A stretch of 64,000 bases of DNA from Gyrodactylus bullatarudis. Taxonomy: Eukaryota > Platyhelminthes > Monogenea > Gyrodactylidea > Gyrodactylidae. The notes below the pieces were generated by a model that was not told the origin of the DNA, ran no database searches, and saw nothing but the letters and a program-made list of their open reading frames with translations. Below are positions 29,601 through 42,744 of the stretch, one piece after another. Positions within the stretch are counted from its first letter, which is position 1. Every line of letters starts with the position of its first letter. The stretch lies in assembly GCA_012064415.1 (NCBI GenBank), contig SSNU01004331.1, positions 144,135 to 208,134 on the forward strand. Reading direction: 5' to 3'. Made by a program: the position numbers and the translations under genes.

Positions 29601-32600
29601 CATTCATGAATGATTCTCCCCTGGGTGTAGGGCAAAGATGAAAGGAAAAGAAGTTTACTCCTAGACTACCTGAGAATACTCATTCTGGATTCATTCTGTA
29701 CATAGTCGTATGAGAGATGAATCATTTAACATAAATATTCCCCTTAATTGATAACTGTCTCAGATAGAGTAGGAGGAAGCGATATATCAATATGGGGAGA
29801 GTATTGGCCACGCCAACAATGCAAACTTTTTGTCTCATCACTTGATCAAATGACTTCAATCTACGTATATGTGTGCGTAGAGAGGTACGCTTGTAGATTG
29901 TAGCAAGCAATAAATTCATAATGATAATAATATTGGCAAGAAATGTTCTCTCACGTCCTGTTTCCATGAATAATTCAGACTCAGTCACTCTGAGCATTCA
30001 TTTAGAACATTTCCTCTTTCTTTCTCTTTTTTATAGCAGGGAAAAGCCTTTTTGATCTTACGCCCTAGCATAGAACAGAGCAAGACTGTTTCAGAAATCT
30101 CTCTTGATTTATTTAGTTACTTACTTACTTAACTCGTGTTTTATTTTAATGGGTTGGTTGTGTAGGAAGATTTGTTGAATTATTTTCTCTCCAGTGGCGT
30201 AAAATATGTCAAAAGATAAATGTCATTAGAGTCTTGTTCACGAATGTTTTTCTTTTACTCACTTCTAATTTGAAAATAGATTTGTATTTTTTCTCCAAGA
30301 GAAAGGAAATACAACATAAAAGCATAAAATTTAAATCTTTCTCCACACTCTCTTAATCATCATCAACAACATTATATCGGTAGGATGTGTAGTTTTGGTG
30401 TAAAAGTACATCAACTCTAGTCATTATTAGGTAGAAGGATTGTCGATTGTTGATATGGATGGAGAGTTGACTGAATTTTGGACGTGAAATAATTCTCTCT
30501 CGCTCATCTTCTGAGGTTTCTTTTAGTAGTAAACTTTATGTTATCTTTACACTTTGGTGTATATTCACGTTGTGTTAGTCACCAATAAAAGAAACGATAA
30601 CTTGTTACAATGTAAACAAATAGAAATACAACTTGAATAAGAAGTCTAAGGATTTTTTATGTATGTCAATAGCTCATAATGTGATTGACACAAACAGAGT
30701 CCTGATTGTTAACACTGTAATCGTATGAGTAAAATACACAACCTATAGTTAACTGAGAGCTTGTGAATATTATGCAAATTTTTCAACTACAAATTCCTTA
30801 ACACTAGACCTAACTAAATTGTAAAACAATTTCAATCTTTTCAAGATTTGTGTAAGATTTGTTTTAATCAATCAGTTAAGGTGATTTCGTGTATTCTTCA
30901 ATGGAGGTCAATTTGAAGATTCGTTCATTGTAAACTGTAAAGATTGTAGAGAATCATTTTAACTGTAGTAATTACAAAAACTTTGGAGTATTAAAATTGG
31001 TACTCTTGTAGATGTCAAGTTTATTTTGAAAAATATATATTTTTGACAATTCTTTAAAAAATGTACTATGCCAGTGGTTGAAGAGAAGAGAAAATAAATG
31101 TTGCATTTACAGAAAGAGAGAAAAATTTTCTCTGGTCAGTCTTTATTTCTCTGGTTGTTTAGAGAGAGAAAATGTCTATGCCAAAGTACTTCCTCTCTTC
31201 TTTTTTTGTTACAATTTTTTAATTACAATTTCAATGAAAATCTTCTAAAAGAAAAGGAACAGTATGGCCCCCTCCTCTTGGTTCTATAGTGCTATTTATG
31301 TGTACACAATCTGATTAGAGGGAACAATTAATATTATAATTTTTCCAAATAAAATGTACACTTTATTAATAGAAATAACGAAGCGAAATTATGAATCTCA
31401 TTTCTTTTACTTTGTTTCAATGCAGTTCAATCCTCTGAGTGCAGAGAAAATAAGAGACTCAAAAAGGAAAAAGATTTTTCACTCAACATAACATTTGTTC
31501 CCTGAATAATTCATAGTTGTTGGAAACCTTTCTATCGAGGAAACCTTACTATACACTTACTTTACACTACACTCTTAAATGATTGACATTCTCCCTCTCT
31601 ATCTTGGGCTGAATCAGCTGACTTGGTTAATTAATTCCTTGAATAATATAATCACAAATGGAGGGTTCTCATCTAGGATTTCCACATGTTGGGAATTTTC
31701 ATCATTGGCTAGTGGCAAAATTGGTTAAGATCAGCACTATTATTATTATTACCTCGTGGACATTGTCTATTTCTATTGAAATTATTAGTATACTGTTTTT
31801 CGTCCCTCCTTGGAATGATGAATTAATTTGTACCACTATCTGGTTATCACTCTGTGTGTCTTTATCCATTTCTCTCTACCTCTCTTTTTTGGAGTACATT
31901 TTGGTGATCCTCCCATTTACTTATTGTGGACACATCATAGATACATATTTTCATCAACATAATTTGCATATGGATTCACTTAACAAATAATAAATTCATA
32001 ATTTAGGGCATTTCCTGGAATATTTCACTCTTGTTTGTAGTGAATACGAAAACGTATTACATTAATTAATTATTTGTTACACAATCCAAATTTGTACTAC
32101 ATTTATCTACATTTTACAATAATTTTAATCTGACTAATCAGAAGAGTGATTTACAAATCAATTAAATTAGTATTTTTCAATTAAAATAAAATTGAAAATC
32201 CCTTGAACTAATCTAGACATTTTGTTATAGATTGTCAATGCAAAACAAAAGAATGACTCAATGATATCCCTCACGATGGACGATAGATTGGGCAAATTTA
32301 GGATGAAGATTGACATTTTCCTCTCCGATCAAGTTTTCCTATCTCCAGAACTAGTCACCTCTAATGAGTCCCAACATATGTTATGCGTGCAAAAAATTAA
32401 ATGCCCGTCCGCAATTACTACAAGCACCTCGACCACTTCCACAACAACAACTAGCACGACGACAGAGAAACCGAATTTGCCAGTGTTAACAGAAAAAACC
32501 TCGTACAGTCAAGACTTGGTCTTTGCTCAAATCGATTCTGACTCCTTCTGGCGAATGATATTTGAGAATACTGATCCCAAGTCTTGGGTAATCTCAACGA

Positions 32601-34734
32601 TTATGCTGAGTGTCTTCTCTCTCATACTATTCATTGCATTAATCTTGGTCTCTATTTGTTTTTGTCGAATTAAATCGGCTCGTCTTAAAGAAAAATGCTA
32701 CGGTGCATGCAAGTACGGCTGTCGCTGTGATCCCGATATCATAAGACAGGTTTCAATGAATGGAAAGTACATGAGATCCCTCTCTTCGAGTGCAACACCC
32801 ATCTCAACCAGGATTAACGGAGCGACTATACGATCCAATGGTGGCAGCTCAAACTATCAGCCCCTGAACAGAAATTGGATAGCCAAAGATAAGAACTCAA
32901 ATCAACTGTTTGTCACCCTGAACGGAGATGAGCATAGTCCGAATGGGATTTTGTCTCACTGCCTGAACGGCACTAACAGTACCACTCTGAACAGAAACCA
33001 GAATTGGAATTCGAATAAACGTGTTAGACGCATGTCACAAGAGGCTATCCAGAGGAGTATTAGTGAAGGTTCCTCAGTGTCTGGACACACTGCTCCTCCC
33101 AACCTCCTTGGTCAGAAGAGTTCTCTCATTCAGAATACTACCACGAAGCTGTTCAATTTCATGCAAAATGGCGGCCGGGCCCAGAGTCCGAATCATTGCT
33201 ATCAGCCGACCACGTATCTGGGCAGTAACTTCATTAATGGACCTTACATGACTCATGGCAGTCCTAATGGTAAAGTGAACGGTGTCTTTACTCGACAAAA
33301 AGATCCCAACTCTAGATACTTTATGAAGGGCAATATTGACGAAGTTGATGAGGACAACGAACAACAAATTGCCCATCATATGACAATGAGTAATCTGAGT
33401 GAAAGCCGAATGATTTCCTCCACCAGGAACGAAGATGCTAATCCCCTCAGCAATAATAAAGGTAAATTCTTCATTTATTCACCTTAACAACTCCTCATTA
33501 TTCATCTACAAGTCTCAGTTCTCCACTATATAGTTCTAAGAAGGTTGATTTTTTTCCGAGGGGTCAATGAAAGAACACACTGAGCCTGACTCATCCACAA
33601 GAGGATTGAGTTATTATGACATGAATCTCAAATTAAACACGTAGACTCTTTTATCCTCTCAACTTTACAACTACTGAGAGTACATTACATAAAGAAATGA
33701 AATCCAAATTCCTTTTACATCACTCACTGCCTCTCTCTCTCTCTATTTTCCCTTCTTGTCATGAGGAGTGAGAAACATTTTTTGATAATTCCATTTTTTG
33801 ATGAATGCAAAGGGAATCTTTTCTCTCTCTCTGATTCACTTTTCCCTTGCAGCTCTCACATCCAGAAGATGCATGGAGAGTATTATTTTTCCCTCTGAAA
33901 TTGTATTCTGCTGTTGTTGTTTATTTAGATTTTCATTTTTTTAATTTGAAGAAAATGTAAACATTAATTTAATAATTCTGGAGATTCTATACGAACGATT
34001 AGGATAGAAACACAGAGAAAGAGAGAGGTCACCCATGGGCTTTGTGAACGAACAAATAAGGTGTGTGTGTTTGTGTGTATTTGTGAGGGGGGAGGGAGGG
34101 AATAATTAAAAGAATCTTCGAAGAGGGAATGAGAGAGCCTACCAAGAGATTCTCCCTTAATATCTCATTCTCTTTGGACACGTTGTGAAATGTCTCGAAT
34201 TCGGATGGATTAAACAATATCATTCCCAATTATTAATAGGAATGTACTTTTTATCGAATGATTAAATTTTCTTTCCTTTTATTAGGGGAATTAGCTGGAG
34301 ATAACGACACTGATATAAGTCCACCCCTCGGCTTCTTCGATCAGAACCAGGGAGGTGAGAATTTCTCAAATGGCGGCATTCAGTTTAGCGGTATGATGGG
34401 TAGTACTGGGAGTTTCCTATCCACCGGGATGAACTCCTCCCTGAAGAATGGCCAAATAAATAAAATTGGAATGCTAACCAACGGTTGGTCCAGCTGTTCA
34501 AGTCCACATGCTGGGAATAACAATTCAACAGATTTGCCGTCACTACCACCGAGGGATCTGAATAATTGCTCAGATGAGAGTAATGACAGCGGCAAGAGTT
34601 CTGGCCATCCCTCAGCTGGCACCTCCAATGGGTTGCCAAAGTTGTCGAATATATTCCACGACTGTGGACCACCCATTGTCTCCCAAGCGCCGTCAATCTT
34701 TCTCAATAGACCATCAAATTATACCTCAACATAG
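26637..34734 (+). CDS. Unrecognised type I membrane protein with Thr stalk and Asn-Gly-rich tail
   Basis: Three exons: 26637-26891, 32231-33461 and 34286-34734, giving 644 residues. An N-terminal hydrophobic segment (residues 9-24) acts as signal peptide. The ectodomain is about 180 residues with four cysteines (ICQKFF, EYCSDF, MLCVQK, IKCPSA). A Thr/Ser-only stretch at about 147-163 looks like an O-glycosylated stalk. The membrane helix is at about 204-230, followed at once by a basic Cys cluster (CFCRIK, KCYGACKYGCRCD), a likely palmitoylation or metal site. The 410-residue tail is dominated by Ser, Asn and Gly, with Asn-Gly recurring more than a dozen times. No family is recognised. The layout parallels the EVA-1-like gene upstream, suggesting a signalling receptor, but this is inference. 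Confidence 0.75.
26892..32230 (+). other. Intron 1 of the second receptor-like gene (5.3 kb)
   Basis: AT-rich with scattered GA/CT runs. It contains several chance frames, including an open stretch at 31658-31990 that lacks homology or splice context. No further exon is needed, because the flanking exons join in phase 0. Confidence 0.55.
33462..34285 (+). other. Intron 2 of the second receptor-like gene
   Basis: An 824-nt intron, donor GTAAAT and acceptor TTTATTAG, with CT runs near 33732-33743 and a TG run near 34060-34080. No coding content. Confidence 0.6.
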
Positions 34735-35292
34735 ACATTTTCTGAACTGATCCAATAGAAAACTTGCATTTTTTTCTCAACAACACAAGAAAATCCCCAC
34801 GTCCCCTTTTTATCCATCTTGAAAGTGACCCTGAATTTTGTTTTTTCTCTATCTCTGCTCTCTGAACCTGAAAGGGCCAGGATTATTTTGATTCGTTTAT
34901 ACTTTTTTCCAAGAGATTTTTGTTCCTATTGCAATATTATAGTTTTAAAAAGTTTTTCTTTTGACACCTAATTCTAATGATTATTTGTATATAGAATATT
35001 ATATTGGAATTGGAAAAAAATCCTACTCCACAACTACCATTTGGTATCCCGCACCCCCAAAACCCCTAAAACTTGAACTTGTAAATAACAATATAATTGT
35101 ATTTCAATTATGGAACTGTCTGGTTGACTTGTTTGATTTAGGTACCAGGCTATAGAGGTGTCAGGATTATGGTTTATATTTCTTGACTGTTCTGTCAACA
35201 GAAAAGTTTAATATTCACTTTGCATGAATCGCAAATGTTGCTTATTCTCAATGTAGCTGTATAACATTAATGCATACTCATAACTTGTACAT

Positions 35293-35298
35293 AATAAA
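35293..35298 (+). terminator. Polyadenylation signal of the second receptor-like gene
   Basis: AATAAA lies 558 nt after the stop codon. It is the best signal in the 3' region. Confidence 0.4.
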
Positions 35299-35508
35299 CA
35301 TTCATTATTATTTATAATCATTGATAACAGAATGGTGAAAAACCAACCAAATTAACAAATCTGGATCAAAAGAATTTCAATAAAGATTAGAACTACACGT
35401 GAATCCTTTTGAAACGCCTTATAATTAATTAAACGTTTACACATGGCTTGATTCCTTCAGCTCCTAGTCTTTCTCTTATTAGGTTTCGAGTTGATTATCT
35501 TGGAATAG

Positions 35509-35548
35509 CCAATCAGAATACAGAATACAAAAGAACACCCTATATAAT
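35509..35548 (+). promoter_or_regulatory. Orphan promoter-like site (CCAAT plus TATATAAT)
   Basis: A CCAAT box (GCCAATCA) at about 35508-35515 lies 25 bp before TATATAAT at 35541-35548. An ATG at 35642 sits at the spacing seen for other genes here but opens only a 13-codon frame (MSESYFSFNLCDL). A following splice donor is possible but not established, so the transcript it would drive is unknown. Confidence 0.35.
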
Positions 35549-37825
35549 AGGCATACTATCCCGATTAATATTAATCTGTTCTACTTTCAGGGGGTTTTAC
35601 CTGTAATATCCGCTTAGAGTGCCTGATGATTTGTGCTAGTGATGAGTGAATCCTATTTTTCCTTTAATCTCTGTGACTTGTGATAAGAGAAAGTCACAAG
35701 TCTGTATAATTGGTGACACTCTTCTTCCATTATCATCATTATTATTACCAACAAAGACCAGAAATCTATTCATTTTAACCTTCTTTCTGGGGTATGTATT
35801 TCATATTATCTTTGTCGCTGTAATGACTGTACAAAAGAATTTGACAGCTACCTCCCTCACTCTGGTGATTATTCATTGCTTTAATATATTTTTTTCACTT
35901 GTGGAAGGAGGATATATATATATATAGAGGGAAAGTGAAGCTGAAATGGAGGAAACGTGGTTCATTTACTTCCTAAACTGCAGCTATAGTGAAAATTCCT
36001 ACTTTACTATTTAGTGGTACAAGAATTCCATTATGATTACTATACTATAGTTATAGTACCTCATTTTTCTTTTGGGTGGCTTGAAGAGGACATGATTATC
36101 GTGAGGGAAATTTTCAAATCACACAATCTCGTTTGCTAATAATCCACAATGACATTCAATCATAATAAGCACACCTTCCTACAGATAGTAGTAGTACTGT
36201 ATTCTCATTCAAATATCTTTTACACATTTCATTATTATCGCTAGTGAACTAAAACTGAAATCTTAGTCATCAATGGAGAAAAGTAATCATTCACAATCTA
36301 GTAGTACTACTTGATAAATAGTATTTATATTAAATTCAATCAAGTTCTAATAATACATAGTAAATGTATTTAAGAAAGGATACAATCAATCAAATGAATC
36401 TCTTGTCTCAGATGTGTCCATCCTTTTGGCACCAAAACTCTAACATTTTCATTCCATCATTAGGCCTGTAAATAAGAACAATATGCTCCTTTGTTTAAAA
36501 ACTTTACGTTGAGCGACCTTTAGTCCCCATTTCAAATGTACCTGCATAATGTCTATTCTGCTACTGGGATTTGGATGAAACATTTTGAGTAGTAGTCTGT
36601 TTATATCTGCTTGCTCATTCTGTTTACAATTTATTCCAACTTGGCTTGTTTGTTGTTTACACAATGAATAAAGGAATGAAATAAAAGGTAGGTAAGAAGG
36701 AAGTAGATACCCTCCAAAGATATACATACATGCATATTGTACTGTATCCTTTGAGTATGGTATATGCAATGCATCATGATGCATTTACTATTAATTAATA
36801 ATGAAATTCTATCAAAGTTTCATTTGACCTGCCTTGAAAATGCACACACACAGACCTTCATTATCGTAATCATTATTCATTTATTCATTAATGGGTGACC
36901 AGAGATGGATGTTATATAGGCAGTAGTTCTCTTCTGTGTTTGTCTGCTGTAATTCTTACTTGAGTAAATAAGCCTCTCTTACTGCTTTCATTGTGCTCAC
37001 ATGGCATCATCATCATTCTTCTTCGAAATTTCACTGCATTTATGAATAATGTAATCAGGTGAAATAAACAAGAGGAGGGAACATTTCCCAGAGACTCAGT
37101 AATAAAGTACATCTCTCTCTGGGAAAGACATATTGGAAACTCCAAATACTTCTCGTACTTTCCAATTCTTAAAGAGTCGTTAATTAATTACTTGCTGTCA
37201 AATAAATTTGAATGCCAAAAGGAGACATTTAATAGAATGCAAAAGAATGTCGATAGAACGAGAAAGAAAGAAAGAAAGGGAGAGAGACCCTTGGTCCACA
37301 CTTGTACAGTGTTGTAGAGGATTGTTTTACAGCTTCTACTGATCATGAAGAGATGAGTAATTTTTCTTATCAAAAAAAGTGAAATATCCTTATTGAACCG
37401 GAAGTATTGCCACCCTTTCTACAAAATGTACAATGTAGTTCTCTTGTGGTTTTACTCCTCTCCCACTCCTAAAGAAATTTCATTTATTTCTTCTTTTTTC
37501 TTAGAGTGAAAAAAGTAATAATTCCAAGGGGGTAATAAGAACTGCAGTGTCCAATTAAGAAATGAATTGCTTTAGAATAACGACACTCGGAAGGATGAAT
37601 AAGATGAATCAAACAAACGGAAGAGCAGGGTGTTACTTTCTGTTATCCCTGCCAGCATCTGCCTAGTGAGACAATTTTCAATTCCAAATGGCTTCTCTTG
37701 GATAATCTCCCTCTTCCTTGATAAAAAAAATCAACTAACCAGTACGAGTAGTAGTAATAGGCATTGTGGGAATAAAAGACAGGCAACTTCTTCTTCCTAC
37801 AAACCCAATTCGATTCGTCTTTCAG

Positions 37826-37899
37826 TTGAAAAAAAGTATGCAAAACAATTGCAAGAGATGAATGGAAAAAAGGCTCTACCTGCCTGGCTGAAGGAATGA
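37826..37899 (+). CDS. Possible terminal exon of an unidentified gene
   Basis: A good acceptor (TCGTCTTTCAG) is followed by VEKKYAKQLQEMNGKKAL, then PAWLKE and a stop. The composition (Lys, Glu, Gln, Leu) is helical and unlike the surrounding chance frames. Entry phase is 1, which would match the exon of the upstream receptor gene ending at 33461 as an alternative last exon. The partner is not established, and no family is recognised. Confidence 0.25.
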
Positions 37900-40800
37900 A
37901 TGATTCAGACAAAAAACATTGATTTTTTCACTTTCTTTCACCCATGGTTGAGTTTAAATTCTCCAAACTACACGGATTACACCCATTTGATTACCCAAAG
38001 TAACAGATCAAGTACAAAGAGAAAGAAGAAGAAAGAACTGGTTCAATCCAGCTTACAATTCATCAAATTTCCCTTGTCTATGATGATATTTATTCAAAAA
38101 TATCAAGACAAAACCTGTGTGCAACGAATGGGCACACCCACCATCCAGCAGGCTAGCTAGTTGAAATACAAAGTGAAAATTTGAAAATAAGACTAATGAA
38201 CGTTAGATAATTTATTAGGCTTCCTCAGTCCATCATCAAAGGAGAGGTTTTTGATTCTGATCCCAGAATACGTATATGGCTGATGACTTTCTTTTTTCCA
38301 TTTTCTAGGCTTCCTCTAGATCCTTTTCCCCTCCAGACATTTGAGACGTTTAACAGGTTTTCCTGTTTTTGTCATTTATTCATTAAACGTTCAAAATCAT
38401 CATTCTTCAACAGATTTAATGGATTCTTAGTAGAAAACATTTTTGCACTATGCGTGTGTGTTAAAGGGGGGAAAACTTTAGCTACAATGTGCACAAGAAA
38501 AAAAGAATGTACAGTAATATTTTACTCCATTCTTTTCAGTTGGGGGGAAAACATCCTGAAGTAGTACCCCTCTCATTCCGTAATCAGAGAATACAAGTAC
38601 AAACTATCTTTTTGAATACTTAGATATTCTTGCTTACTTGGTAGATTACTTGGAAAACTGAACGACGTTTCTCTTCTTCAATTCTTTGTTGCTTGACTGA
38701 AAATTATCAGAGTATGCCTTTTATGAAATTTCCCTTTCAAGAAGATAGAAAGTACTATTGTCTATAGGAGTGATATCATACTTACAAAATTCAACTTAAA
38801 TTCAATCAAAGAGTGTCAAACTGTTAGGTTTATCTATACACACTATAGTCAGATAGTTGCCTATTAATATGTAGTTTTAATTAATTTAATTATCTATTGG
38901 AATAGTTCATATTTAAACCTTTCCACACTGAGTGGAGCACTGTATGTATGTTCTAGTTTCATGGGTAAAACTAGAAAGACTCAACTATTTGTTGTTTCCG
39001 AGTCAAATTAAAAGGATAAAAATCGTTTCCTCACCTAATCTTAGCCTAATTAGACACTGAATTTTGCTAGCTTTTTTTTGTAGAAGAACATCGCTCTAAC
39101 CCTGAATAGAACAGAGGAAAATAAAAGTACTATTATTTTACAAAACTCATGATAAATGGTCAGTGTAATCTTTCATCTGCTTGATAGGGAAATTCACTCT
39201 CTCTTAATCACACTCCATCATCGAAACTGTCTATGACAACTTTATTCCCTACAACATGGCCAAGGTAGAACCTGATGTTAAGTTATATATGATTCATCAA
39301 TGTAAATGAACGAATCGGTCTCTTTGATCTCTCTGCACTTATAAATTGAAGAGAGAAAGAGATCTCATCAACAGACATTTTTCTTTTCCCTTCGGAATGT
39401 TGTCTTTCTTCTTTCATTCCACACACCCCTCCCCCAGAGATGGGGAAAGCTAAACTTGTTTGTTATGTTAATTTCTCTGATAATACAAAGATTGGAGAGT
39501 TTGTCTTGTTGAACTCTCTATTACTTACTATTATTCAGGAAATTGGATGAATTTCAGCTCAAAAGTATCCTCATAAATTATTCAATAGAAATCCTATAGG
39601 TTGCTGCTGTACTGTTTAATGAAAGTACAAGCAAATTTACTGAATTACTCCTATTAATTCAGATGACACCATCAGCCTCCCCCTCAAAACTACTAAACAC
39701 ACTCTATCTATAAGATACTCTTTAAGATTTTTACTTAGAGGATGCAATTTTATGGTTCTATTGTCTTGAACTATACTTCCTTTCTTCTTTAGTTAGTTGT
39801 TATCTATCTTATTGTTCTTGAATTCCTTTGAAGGACTCTATGACAGATCCTGTTTGAATCTCAGATCAGTTTTAAATTAGGAAATCCAGAGATTACCATA
39901 GGATCTACCAGAATTTTGATTCAACTCCTATGACTCATTCACCCTGATAATTACAATGCTACATTAATGCTACAATTGCTATGTACCAAAAAGGGGAGGT
40001 AGAGAGGTGATAAGCAATACATTTGAAATACACATTTCGATTTGTCCCTAAAGAGTTGTATAATAAAAAGTCTTGAAATCAAATCAATTATACAATGGGA
40101 CACGAAATGAACGAAAAGAATTATTGCTTTTGCTGTTTCATAACAATTTGCAACAGATTTTATGGAAATATGTTATCGAGAGATCCTCAAAAATGTAAAA
40201 AAAGAAAATGACTTGTTATCTTTTCAATCTGGAAGGGAATAAGCATTGCTTATAAACCATGATGGTATTGGATAGTCCGTGGAATACTTTGAAACTCAAC
40301 TTTGAGTCAACATCAATGGCCTCTTGATTTTGATGAACTAATTTCTCTCAGAAATTCAAATCCAGATCAAATTACTGGTTAAGTAGAGAACATATAGAAA
40401 CGAGAGAAAAATTCAAGTAGGCAGAAATGCACATCATAATTAACTCTAAATACATCTGATTGCTTAACATATGTATATTTATTTTCATAACATGAGGATA
40501 TACCACACCCCCAACCTCTACTTAATTTCTTTATATAAAAGAAATTCTTACTCATTGATCTTAATCAGTTAAACTTTTGATGAATCATGCGAGAGGTTAT
40601 ATTAATTAATTCCAATTTACTGATACTGATCTGAGCATAAGGAGAGAGAGATGTTCTAAGGGAATTATCTTGAGTTTTCCCCCATAATTTATGGTTATAC
40701 TCAACTTTAAGACTATCCTAAAATGAACTAGGTTATCATATCATTTATATGATATCGACTATAGCTGTAAGAGTCATTCTAGGATCATATTTTTTTCATT

Positions 40801-42722
40801 TCTTCTATAGTTTTTTTTCCTGCAAGAAATGCAATTCTGCCTGAGTCTTCTTGACAGATATATCCAGTAGAGAGTAGGGCATATATCGTGAGATTAAAAT
40901 TTTTACCTCACAAAAAATAGAACAATTGTATTATTTTTCTTTGCAGGATTAAAAGATGTAATATCAGCTGTGTGTATCCCTTCAGGGGTCAAATCTAACC
41001 TTTCCTTGTTTGCCCTTTATTAGTCCTTTGTTGTTGTTCTTGTTCTTCTTCGTCTTACGCTCATTCCTATTACTGAGTCAGTTGAAGGATTGATGATGGA
41101 TATTACATTGTGTCATTCTGTGTGAGCTGTCATCATTTGTAATAACTCCATTTTATTATTTTCAATTTTATTTCGTTACAAATCTTATGGGAAATCCACA
41201 ATTTTTTGAATAATATTTTCTCTTGTCTGAAACTTTTCGTTTGTCTATTACGCATTCTTACCATTTTATGAATGGCTGTTGAATAGAGAATCCCTCAATG
41301 TTCACATCAACTAAAGAATCACAATTAAAAGACTTGTCTTCGATCGGGGTTTAATGGCCCCTTCCCTACAACTCTCCATGGATTATTCGAGAGACAGAGA
41401 AAGAGAGAGTGGGAGATTTATTTATCTCTAGATTAGGATAATCTCGAGTAGACTCTTGGAATTGCTCACACAAGTCATAAATCATGTCCAGATGTGTTTA
41501 AGCTGATGATGAAAGAGTTAACAGTTTCGGTAAAATTCAATCTAATTGTCTTGATGAAATAATCGGTAGAATCATGATTATCATCTCTAGCTATGGTACT
41601 TTTCTCTATTAAATTATGATCTATTGAAATGCTTAGTTTAGCATGAGAAAAAGACAGATTCCATACAGACACTGTGTCACTCCTCCCACCCTCATTGTAA
41701 GGAGAATTTTAATTTGATTTTGATTAATAATACAATACAAGATGGTACAGCATACGGAGGTATGAACCAGATTGGATTTCTGCACATTTTTCATCATTAA
41801 AGAATAATAATATTAATAAACGGAGATATCTCTAGGAATTAGAGGGAAATATTAGAAGCGGTATCATTGTTACACATACAAACTATGTGTGCACTGCACT
41901 CAAGGTAATGTGTGTCCTTCATCATTTAATTTCAAAAAAAACATTTCCATCTTCTAATATCTATATATCTAAAATAGGTTATGCTATCATAACTATTGGA
42001 ACAATACAAATTATCCATCGTCTTCTAGGTGTATCCCATTTATTTCTTGTCTTGTCAGTTAATAGGAACGAAGAAAAAAAAACTCTCACCTTTCTGGAAT
42101 AGAAATACTTGATTTATTCCTCAGTCTTTTTGATCATGCACCTCTTCCTTGGTGTGTGTTTGTATATGCTTCTCTTGTTTGTTAAATCGACATCAAGAGA
42201 GAGGTTTATTCGAAATGGGTTTGTGTGAAAGTGTCCTTTTTTCTTCTCTTAAGTTGAGATTATCGAGGGTTTTAATTTATATGCAAAAGAGATTATGCTA
42301 AATTGTCACCTTAGGCTCCAAATTGTAGAAAGAGTTTTTTTCTTCTCAGAAAAATTCAATCTCTCATTTCTCGTTGTCAGATTGATTCAACTGATTTGAA
42401 TGAATATGCGCTTTCTTACACCTAACCTAGTTAGATTTTACCTTAAAATTCTTTTATCAAAATGGGAAACAATCATATAATTGAGTAAACATCTTTGAGA
42501 ATAAAATCATTCTTACAATCTTTTCAAGAAAGAGAAAACCATTTGTTATAAGTAAATTCATTTCTAATGACCTCCCTTTAGAATGTTTTCATTTTTAATT
42601 ACTTTTCTGCATTGCAATAAAGAGTACAAAGAGAGATTTATATTTTCATTGAAGAGAGCTGATTGAAATCACTGATTGATGCCTTGTGTGTGTTATAATA
42701 AATGAACATGAATGAAATATCT

Positions 42723-42744
42723 AGAGAGAGAGAGAGAGAGAGAG
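42723..42744. repeat. (GA)n microsatellite
   Basis: About 22 bp of GA dinucleotide. It is one of many GA/CT tracts in the window, others being at 43124-43139, 49691-49711 (CT), 52196-52215, 53010-53031 and 62535-62548 (CT). Confidence 0.8.

Noticed and set aside
31658..31990. 110-codon ORF in the second receptor gene's intron
   Set aside because: Hydrophobic, Ile/Ser-rich translation of AT- and CT-rich DNA, with no motif, splice context or promoter.
33021..33379. Overlapping ORFs on both strands inside the receptor tail exon
   Set aside because: Shadow frames of the real coding exon, which has consistent splice phases. The same holds for 23580-23918 and 34380-34706.
36449..36784. 111-codon minus-strand ORF in the gene-poor region
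   Set aside because: No family resemblance and no supporting signals. It overlaps simple AT-rich sequence.
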